Source: an uncultured Flavobacterium sp.
GTDB lineage: Bacteria; Bacteroidota; Bacteroidia; Flavobacteriales; Flavobacteriaceae
Assembly: GCF_937967675.1 (NCBI RefSeq)
Contig: NZ_CALBSN010000193.1
Coordinates: 1 to 26,983, forward strand
DNA length: 26,983 nucleotides
Reading direction: 5' to 3'
Part shown: positions 21,208 to 26,983 of the stretch, piece after piece
Layout: each line of letters begins with the position of its first letter
How positions within the stretch are numbered: the stretch's first letter is position 1
Notes under the pieces: model-generated
The model's database searches: none
Told to the model about the DNA's origin: nothing
What the model saw: only the letters and a program-made list of their open reading frames with translations
Program-made: the position numbers and the translations under genes

Positions 21208-23859
21208 TTATTTCACAAATGTTATTGCTTTCTCCAACGCTTCTTTAATTCCACCTACATTTTTCCCTTTTCCAGATGCAAAGAAAGGTTGTCCACCACC
21301 ATTTCCGTCGATGAATTTTCCTAATTCTCTGATGACATTTCCAGCGTTTAACCCTTTTTCAGTCACCAATTCTTTTGAAATATAACAGTGAATGTTTGGT
21401 GCATTATCTTCAATTGAAGCTAAGAATACAAACGTATTTGGTTTTGAAGTTCCAATAGCTTGCGCTAAATCTTTAGTCGAACTCATAGATAAATCTACTT
21501 GTTTGGCTAAAAATTGGATTCCGTTGATTTCTTGGAAATCGGCAACTAAAGTATTTTTTAATCCTTCGATTTTTTCTTTAACTAATTGCTCTAATTGTTT
21601 TTTCAATTTTGCATTGTCATCTTGTAATGAAGCCACCGATTTTAAAACATCTTGTGGGTTTTTCAATACTTCTTTGATTTCAGCCAAAGTATTTTCTTGA
21701 TTTTTATAGAAATCTTTCACCGCATCACCTGTAATCGCTTCAATACGACGAATTCCAGCAGCAACAGCTCCTTCTGAAACAATTTTGAAATGCCAAATAT
21801 CAGCCGTGTTTTTCACGTGAATTCCACCACATAATTCTTTACTTTCACCAAATTCAATCATACGAACATTATCACCATATTTCTCTCCAAATAATGCCAT
21901 TGCACCTTTGTCTAATGCTTCTTTGATTGGAATGTTTCTGTGTTCTACCAATTGCAATTGTGCTTCGATTTGTTGATTTACACTTGCTTCAACTTGACGT
22001 AATTCTTCGTCTGAAACTTTAGAAAAATGCGAGAAGTCAAAACGCAAGTAATTTGGGTTTACCAATGAACCTTTTTGCTCCACATGCGTTCCTAAAATCG
22101 TTCTCAAGGCCAAATGCATCAAATGCGTAGCCGAGTGATTTTTAGAAGTCGAAGTTCTCAAATCAGTATTTACTTTTGCTACAAAGCCAGCTTCCACGTT
22201 TTCTGGAAGTTGTTTGGCAAAATGTAAGATTAAGTTGTTTTCTTTTTTCGTATCAATAATTTCAATCGTTTCGTTAGCAGAAACTAACGTTCCTTTGTCA
22301 CCAACTTGTCCACCACCTTCTGGATAGAACGGAGTAGCATCTAAAACAATTTGGTACAAAACACCATCTTTTTTAGAATCTACTTTACGAATACGTGTGA
22401 TTTTAACGTTATTTTCCGTTTGGTCATAACCAATGAATGTTTCCACATTCCCATCAATTAAAACTTTCCAGTCGTCAGTAGTTACTTCCGAAGCGGCACG
22501 AGAACGTGCTTTTTGTTTTTGCAATTCCGTTTCGAATTCGGTTTCGTTAAACGAATAGCCTTTTTCTTTTAAAATTAAAGCCGTTAAATCTTTCGGGAAA
22601 CCAAAAGTATCGTACAATTCGAATACTTTTTCTCCTGAAACCTCTTTTCCAGATGTTTCCGCAACTACTTTATCTAATAATTGTAATCCTTGCTCTAAAG
22701 TTCGTAAGAAAGACGCTTCTTCTTCGCGAATTACATTGGTAACCAATTGTTGTTGCGATTTAATCTCTGGGAAAAATTCACCCATTTGATTCGCTAACAC
22801 TTCCACTAATTTATTGATGAAAGGCTCTTTCGTTCCTAAAAACGTAAATCCGTAACGAATCGCACGACGTAAAATTCTACGAATCACATAACCTGCTCCT
22901 GTATTTGAAGGCAATTGTCCATCAGCAATAGCAAAAGCTACCGCACGAACGTGATCCACAATTACACGAATGGCAATGTTCGTTTTGTTTTGTTCTTCTT
23001 GTATTGACAAGTCGCGACTTGTCATTGCATCATTTGAAGTATATTTTAATCCTGTAATTTCTTCAACTTTCGCGATAAGCGGTGTAAAAACATCCGTATC
23101 GTAATTCGAAGTTACATTTTGCATCGCCATACACAAACGCTCAAATCCCATTCCGGTATCTACGTGTTGCGCTGGTAATTTTTCTAAAGAACCATCCGCT
23201 TTACGGTTGAATTCCATAAATACGTTGTTCCAAATTTCCACTACTTGCGGATGATCAGCATTGACTAATTCTCTTCCTGAAACTTTAGCTCTTTCTTCGT
23301 TTGAACGTAAATCGATATGAATTTCAGAACATGGACCACACGGACCTTGGTCGCCCATTTCCCAGAAGTTGTCTTTTTTGTTTCCTAAGATGATGCGGTC
23401 TTCCGAAACGTATTGCTTCCAAATATCAAAAGCCTCTTGGTCAAACGGAACGTTTTCGGCTGGATTTCCTTCGAAAACAGAAACGTATAAACGGTCTTTG
23501 TCTAACTTCAATACTTCAGTTAAGAATTCCCAAGCCCAAGCCAATGCTTCTTTCTTGAAATAATCGCCAAACGACCAGTTTCCAAGCATTTCAAACATCG
23601 TATGATGATAGGTGTCAAAACCTACATCTTCTAAATCATTGTGTTTACCAGAAACACGAAGACATTTTTGCGTATCGGCAATTCTTGGACTTTTTGGAGT
23701 TCCATTGCCTAAAAAATATTCTTTGAATTGGGCCATTCCCGAGTTGTTGAACATCAAAGTTGGGTCGTCTTTTAAAACGATTGGCGCAGAAGGAACAATT
23801 AAATGTCCTTTTGATTCAAAAAAATTCAAGTATGCTTTACGAATGTCTTGCGATTTCAT
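21208..23859 (-). CDS. alaS: Alanine-tRNA ligase (alanyl-tRNA synthetase)
   Basis: Charges tRNA-Ala and edits mischarged Ser or Gly. 883 residues from the ATG at 23857-23859 (MKSQDIRKAYLNFFESKGH); an upstream in-frame TTG two codons earlier is ignored. Class II catalytic core in the first half (DPTLMFNNSGM, DTYHHTMFEMLGNWSFGDYFK, GPCGPCSEIHID), then FYPEGGGQVGD at the start of the editing domain, and its metal ligands in HSATHLMH (about 567-575) and CGGIH (about 673). The C-terminal oligomerisation domain ends the protein (GGGQPFFASGKGKN). Residues 280-285 (TSRDLS) are encoded by a perfect palindrome in a stretch that is usually short and variable, so they look inserted. Confidence 0.97.
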   Translation of the reverse strand: MKSQDIRKAYLNFFESKGHLIVPSAPIVLKDDPTLMFNNSGMAQFKEYFLGNGTPKSPRIADTQKCLRVSGKHNDLEDVGFDTYHHTMFEMLGNWSFGDYFKKEALAWAWEFLTEVLKLDKDRLYVSVFEGNPAENVPFDQEAFDIWKQYVSEDRIILGNKKDNFWEMGDQGPCGPCSEIHIDLRSNEERAKVSGRELVNADHPQVVEIWNNVFMEFNRKADGSLEKLPAQHVDTGMGFERLCMAMQNVTSNYDTDVFTPLIAKVEEITGLKYTSNDAMTSRDLSIQEEQNKTNIAIRVIVDHVRAVAFAIADGQLPSNTGAGYVIRRILRRAIRYGFTFLGTKEPFINKLVEVLANQMGEFFPEIKSQQQLVTNVIREEEASFLRTLEQGLQLLDKVVAETSGKEVSGEKVFELYDTFGFPKDLTALILKEKGYSFNETEFETELQKQKARSRAASEVTTDDWKVLIDGNVETFIGYDQTENNVKITRIRKVDSKKDGVLYQIVLDATPFYPEGGGQVGDKGTLVSANETIEIIDTKKENNLILHFAKQLPENVEAGFVAKVNTDLRTSTSKNHSATHLMHLALRTILGTHVEQKGSLVNPNYLRFDFSHFSKVSDEELRQVEASVNQQIEAQLQLVEHRNIPIKEALDKGAMALFGEKYGDNVRMIEFGESKELCGGIHVKNTADIWHFKIVSEGAVAAGIRRIEAITGDAVKDFYKNQENTLAEIKEVLKNPQDVLKSVASLQDDNAKLKKQLEQLVKEKIEGLKNTLVADFQEINGIQFLAKQVDLSMSSTKDLAQAIGTSKPNTFVFLASIEDNAPNIHCYISKELVTEKGLNAGNVIRELGKFIDGNGGGQPFFASGKGKNVGGIKEALEKAITFVK
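23005..23024. repeat. Perfect 20-bp palindrome inside alaS
   Basis: TGACAAGTCG is followed directly by its reverse complement CGACTTGTCA, centred on TCGCGA between 23014 and 23015. Beyond the core, two of the next four position pairs also match. It encodes T-S-R-D-L-S in the alaS frame. Confidence 0.95.
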
Positions 23860-23976
23860 TATCAATAATTTAGATCTGTTTTTATTTGTTTATTGTGATG
23901 CTAGAACGAAAGGAAATGTTCAAAAAAATAGCCCAATTAAAAATAAAATAGCTAAAGAATGAAACATTTCTTAAAT

Positions 23977-24011
23977 TTGTTCGTATAACTTATGTTATAC
24001 CAATAAATTTG
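23977..24011 (+). promoter_or_regulatory. Probable promoter of the M23 gene with inverted repeat in the spacer
   Basis: TTG (23977-23979) and TAAATTTG (24004-24011, exact TAnnTTTG) are 24 bp apart, slightly longer than usual. Between them GTATAAC (23983-23989) and GTTATAC (23994-24000) form a perfect 7-bp inverted repeat with a 4-bp spacer, the place where a repressor operator would lie. The gene's ATG is 26 bp downstream of the -7 element. Confidence 0.5.
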
Positions 24012-24036
24012 GCACAAAAATAGTATATTTTCACAT

Positions 24037-25014
24037 ATGTCGAAGGTAAAATATTATTACGATTCAGAAAATTTAGCATACAAGCGCATTCTGCCTAAAA
24101 AGAGAAAGAAATTTGCTTACGTAATGCTTTTTTTATTGTCTTCGGCATTGTTTGGATTTTTGAGTTTTATCTTGTTGATTAATACCAGTTATTTCGAAAC
24201 ACCAAAAGACAAAATTCAAGCTAGAGAAATTGAAGCCTTGAAATTGAATTACACCGTTCTGAATAAAAAGCTGGATTTGATGGACGATGTTTTGCAAGCT
24301 ATAGAAAATAGAGATAATAATATTTATCGTATTTATTTTAACTCGACACCTATTTCAGAAGAAGAACGAAAAGCTGGATTTGGAGGCGTTAACCGATACA
24401 AAGATTTGCAAGGATATAATAATTCTGAGTTAATGGAAAACACTACAAAACGAGTTGATATATTAACAAAAGAATTGGTAATTCAATCGAAATCATTAGA
24501 TGAAATTGTAGCTTTAGCCAAACAGAAAGAGAAGCTGTTAGCGGCAATTCCAGCAATTCAACCGGTTAAGAACGAAGATTTAAAACAAATGGCTTCGGGT
24601 TATGGTTATAGAAGTGATCCATTTACTAAAATTAGAAAATTCCATTACGGAATGGATTTCACAGCAAGAACTGGAACGCCAATTTACGCCACAGGTGATG
24701 GAGTAGTGTATAAAGCAGATGCTTCGTTGTCAGGTTATGGGAATCATATTGAAATTAATCACGGTTATGGCTACAAAACCTTGTATGCGCATTTGAGTAA
24801 ATACAATTGTCGTCCTGGACAAAGAGTAAAACGTGGTGATATTATTGGTTATGTGGGAAGTACAGGAAGAAGTCAGGCACCGCATTTGCACTATGAAGTA
24901 TTCAAAGGTAGTGAACGCGTAAATCCGCTGAATTTCTATTATGGAAGTATTTCAGCAAAAGAATATATAGAAATTTCAAAATTAGCGAACCAAGAAAATC
25001 AATCGTTGGATTAA
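24037..25014 (+). CDS. M23-family (LytM-like) peptidoglycan metallopeptidase
   Basis: 325-residue envelope protein that would cleave peptide cross-links in peptidoglycan. A basic N-terminus (KRILPKKRKK) precedes one membrane span (about 27-50), so it is anchored in the inner membrane facing the periplasm; a helical, coiled region follows (about 60-170). The LytM domain has the zinc ligands in FHYGMDF (His about 204, Asp about 208) and HLHYEV (about 283-287), with KTLYAHLSKY and GDIIGYVGSTGRS between. The metal ligands look intact, so it is probably catalytic and not an EnvC/NlpD-type activator. It diverges from alaS and is followed by a MerR-type gene 65 bp later. Confidence 0.92.
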   Translation: MSKVKYYYDSENLAYKRILPKKRKKFAYVMLFLLSSALFGFLSFILLINTSYFETPKDKIQAREIEALKLNYTVLNKKLDLMDDVLQAIENRDNNIYRIYFNSTPISEEERKAGFGGVNRYKDLQGYNNSELMENTTKRVDILTKELVIQSKSLDEIVALAKQKEKLLAAIPAIQPVKNEDLKQMASGYGYRSDPFTKIRKFHYGMDFTARTGTPIYATGDGVVYKADASLSGYGNHIEINHGYGYKTLYAHLSKYNCRPGQRVKRGDIIGYVGSTGRSQAPHLHYEVFKGSERVNPLNFYYGSISAKEYIEISKLANQENQSLD

Positions 25015-25054
25015 CGATTTAAGATTGATGATTTCAGAAGCTTTAAACTTGTAA

Positions 25055-25078
25055 TTGAATTTGAACTTGAACTTGAAA
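25055..25078. repeat. Hexamer tandem repeat directly before the MerR start
   Basis: Plus strand reads TTGAAT, TTGAAC, TTGAAC, TTGAAA, four units of a hexamer differing only in the last base, ending one base before the ATG at 25080. It occupies the translation initiation region. Confidence 0.75.
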
Positions 25079-25079
25079 A

Positions 25080-25412
25080 ATGCATTTAGAATTAGCACCA
25101 AATAAAAGATATTATAGTATTGGCGAAATAGCCAAAGCGTTCAACGTGAATGCGTCTTTGATTCGTTTTTGGGATAAAGAATTCGATATTCTTAAACCAA
25201 AGAAAAACGCAAAAGGAAATCGCATGTTCACACCAGAAGATATAAAGAATTTGCAATTGATTTATCATTTGGTAAAAGAGCGTGGATTTACCTTAGAAGG
25301 AGCCAAAACACATTTAAAAGAAGGTCAGAAAAAAACGCTAGATAAATTTGAAATTATCAGCAAATTAGAAACCATCAAAGCACAATTGAATACAATAAAA
25401 AATCAACTATAA
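25080..25412 (+). CDS. MerR-family transcriptional regulator
   Basis: 110-residue DNA-binding protein. The winged-helix MerR domain spans most of it: RYYSIGEIAKAFNVNASLIRFWDKEF (about residues 10-35) is the helix-turn-helix, then KKNAKGNRMFTPEDIKNLQLI and LVKERGFTLEGAKTHL. The C-terminal 25 residues form a short coiled coil (KLETIKAQLNTIKNQL) for dimerisation. No effector domain and no Cys cluster, so no metal-sensing role can be claimed. It is a conserved small flavobacterial regulator; its targets are unknown. It follows the M23 gene and precedes lemA with 31 bp, so the three may be cotranscribed. Confidence 0.9.
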   Translation: MHLELAPNKRYYSIGEIAKAFNVNASLIRFWDKEFDILKPKKNAKGNRMFTPEDIKNLQLIYHLVKERGFTLEGAKTHLKEGQKKTLDKFEIISKLETIKAQLNTIKNQL

Positions 25413-25443
25413 ACAATTAATCAACTTTAAAATTTAAAAAACT

Positions 25444-26046
25444 ATGAGAAAATTTTTGCCTTGGATAATAGCAGGAGGATTATTACTAATTATTGGATTT
25501 TGGTACATCAGTATTAAAAACGGAGCTGTTCGAGTAAATCAAGAAGTAAATAAAGAATGGGGAAATGTAGAAACTTCATACCAAAGAAGAAATGACCTTA
25601 TTGGAAATTTAGTTAAAACGGTTCAAGGTTCGGCTGATTTTGAAAAATCTACTTTAGAAGCGGTAATCAAAGCGCGTTCTGAAGCAACTTCTGTAAAAAT
25701 TGATCCAACGAATATGACGCCAGAACAATTAACACAATTCAATCAAGCACAAGGAAATTTAAATAGCTCTTTGTCAAGATTATTAGTTACTGTGGAACAA
25801 TATCCAGATTTAAAAGCAAATCAAAATTTCTTGAAATTACAAGACGAGTTAGCTAGTACAGAAAACCAAATTTTGACAGCAAGAACACGTTTTAACGAAT
25901 CGGTTCAAAAATACAACAACTACATTTTGGTTTTTCCTAACTCGATGTTCTTAGGAAACTATAAAGAGAAACCATATTTTGATGCAGTTGCAGGTGCAGA
26001 AAAACCAGTTGATGTAGAATTTGACTTTAATAACGAGAAAAAATAA
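25444..26046 (+). CDS. LemA family protein
   Basis: 200-residue membrane-anchored protein of the LemA family, function undefined. One N-terminal membrane helix (about 4-22, LPWIIAGGLLLIIGFWYI), then a helical bundle with the family block VNQEVNKEWGNVETSYQRRNDLIGNLVKTVQG (start about residue 31), ENQILTARTRFNESVQKYNNYI, and FPNSMFLGNYKEKPYFDA. The next two genes are TPM-domain proteins; LemA with TPM proteins is a recurrent cluster in Bacteroidota. The stop overlaps the next ATG by one base (TAATG), so translation is coupled. Confidence 0.93.
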   Translation: MRKFLPWIIAGGLLLIIGFWYISIKNGAVRVNQEVNKEWGNVETSYQRRNDLIGNLVKTVQGSADFEKSTLEAVIKARSEATSVKIDPTNMTPEQLTQFNQAQGNLNSSLSRLLVTVEQYPDLKANQNFLKLQDELASTENQILTARTRFNESVQKYNNYILVFPNSMFLGNYKEKPYFDAVAGAEKPVDVEFDFNNEKK

Positions 26047-26483
26047 TGTCTAAAACAGAAGATTTCTTATCAAAAGCAGACGAACAAGAAATTGTTCAAG
26101 CGATTATTGAAGCGGAAAAAAACACTTCGGGAGAAATCAGAGTGCATTTAGAAGAACATACCCAAAAATCACCTCTTGACCGAGCTCAGGAGGTTTTTTT
26201 TGAACTCCACATGCACGAAACTCAAGACCGTAACGGAGTACTGTTTTATGTAGGTGTTTCGGATAAAAAGTTCGCTATCATTGGTGATGAAGGTATTGAT
26301 AAAGTAGTGGAAGCTGATTTTTGGGATTGTACAAAAGATGTCGTAATTGCTAATTTCAAAGAAGGAAATTTCAAAAAAGGCTTGGTCGAAGGTATTCTAA
26401 GAGCTGGCGAACGATTGAAAAAATATTTCCCTTATCAATCGGATGATACAAATGAATTGTCTAACGAAATCTCAAGAAGTTAA
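26046..26483 (+). CDS. TPM-domain protein without signal peptide
   Basis: 145-residue protein with a TPM domain (named for TLP18.3, Psb32 and MOLO-1), family motifs visible as SGEIRVHLEEH, RNGVLFYVGVSDKKFAIIGDEGID and FKKGLVEGILRAGERLKKYFP. It has no signal peptide or membrane span, unlike the next gene's product, so it is probably cytosolic or membrane-peripheral on the inside. Some TPM proteins have acid phosphatase activity; that is family knowledge and not seen here. It starts within the lemA stop and is followed by another TPM gene 1 bp after its stop. Confidence 0.9.
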   Translation: MSKTEDFLSKADEQEIVQAIIEAEKNTSGEIRVHLEEHTQKSPLDRAQEVFFELHMHETQDRNGVLFYVGVSDKKFAIIGDEGIDKVVEADFWDCTKDVVIANFKEGNFKKGLVEGILRAGERLKKYFPYQSDDTNELSNEISRS

Positions 26484-26484
26484 T

Positions 26485-26983
26485 ATGAAAAAGTTATTTT
26501 TATTTGTATTGGCTTTAAGCGGTTTGATGGCTCATGCCCAGTTTGATATTCCGAAAAAACCTAGTTTTCAAACAAGTGTTTACGATTATGCCGATGTTTT
26601 AAATCCGACAGAGGAAAAAGAATTAGAGAACAAATTAATTCGTTATTCTGATTCTACTACAACGCAAATTGTAGTCATTACAATTGATGATTTAAAAGGA
26701 GAAGATATTGGGATTTTAACTCCAAAATGGGGACATGAATGGGGGATTGGTCAAGAAAAAGAAGACAACGGAATTCTAATTTTACTCTCAAAAAACGATA
26801 GAGAAATTTGGATTGCTCCAGGATACGGAGTAGAAGATAGATTAACTGCTGGTATCAACGGAGAACTTATTCGAAACATCATCATTCCCGAGTTCAAAGC
26901 TGGAAGTTATTACAACGGTTTAGATAAAGGTGCCGATGCTATTTTTGAAGTTTTAAAAGGAAAATACAAAGGTTCTAGAAAAG
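26485..26983 (+). CDS. TPM-domain (YgcG-like) secreted protein, 3' part missing
   Basis: About 166 codons are visible before the right edge. A signal peptide is clear (MKKLFLFVLALSGLMAHA, cut probably before QFDIP). The TPM domain shows VYDYADVLNPTEEKELENKL, TQIVVITIDDLKGEDI, EKEDNGILILLSKNDREIWI, APGYGVEDRL and the terminal part GLDKGADAIFEVL. Proteins of this type usually end with one membrane helix and a Gly-rich tail beyond the TPM domain; that region is outside the window. The gene starts 1 bp after the previous stop (TAAtATG), so lemA and the two TPM genes form one transcription unit. Confidence 0.92.
   Translation, partial: MKKLFLFVLALSGLMAHAQFDIPKKPSFQTSVYDYADVLNPTEEKELENKLIRYSDSTTTQIVVITIDDLKGEDIGILTPKWGHEWGIGQEKEDNGILILLSKNDREIWIAPGYGVEDRLTAGINGELIRNIIIPEFKAGSYYNGLDKGADAIFEVLKGKYKGSRK

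Noticed and set aside
23981..24002. Resemblance of the M23 upstream dyad to a loxP-like recombination site
   Set aside because: Only a few bases resemble loxP, the arms are 7 bp and the spacer 4 bp, and no recombinase gene is near.

Overview
The window is chromosomal DNA from a member of the Bacteroidota, most likely Flavobacterium or a close relative. The evidence is an AT-rich sequence, the complete gliding / type IX secretion block gldK-gldL-gldM-gldN, Flavobacteriia-type gene neighbourhoods, several promoters of the Bacteroidota kind (TTG around -33, TAnnTTTG around -7), and few purine-rich ribosome binding sites. No rRNA, tRNA, CRISPR array, prophage or complete insertion sequence was seen. 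Most of the window is ordinary core genome.

Layout. Positions 1-1500 (minus): chaperonin genes groES and groEL; groEL runs off the left edge. Positions 1641-6487 (minus): an operon read miaB -> (GxxExxY protein) -> sigma-54-type activator -> lptE -> TPR-like protein -> secG, closed by a strong terminator. The GxxExxY gene sits in a 435-bp cassette bounded by 28-bp inverted repeats and looks like an insertion between miaB and the activator gene. Positions 6741-10394 (plus): topA followed 3 bp later by an arginase-fold gene whose metal ligands are partly replaced. Positions 10549-15164 (plus): gldKLMN, the lipoprotein, motor and periplasmic parts of the type IX secretion machine, with a recognisable promoter before gldK and a terminator after gldN. 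Positions 15230-18704: an FAD-dependent oxidoreductase (plus), a DUF983 membrane protein (minus) and an ABC-F ATPase (plus).

Positions 18701-21111: a 37-codon possible membrane peptide, a GSCFA-domain SGNH-like hydrolase carrying a heptanucleotide tandem repeat, a RidA-family protein without the usual arginine, and a surface-type lipoprotein. Positions 21208-23859 (minus): alaS, which contains a perfect 20-bp palindrome inside its reading frame. Positions 24037-26983 (plus): an M23 (LytM) peptidase, a MerR-type regulator, and a LemA - TPM - TPM cluster whose last gene runs off the right edge.

The most unusual items are the inverted-repeat-bounded GxxExxY cassette, the coding palindrome in alaS, the arginase-like protein with altered metal ligands, the heptamer repeat in the GSCFA gene, and inverted repeats lying within the promoters of gldK and the M23 gene. 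All coordinates and motifs were read by eye from this sequence; no database comparison was made.
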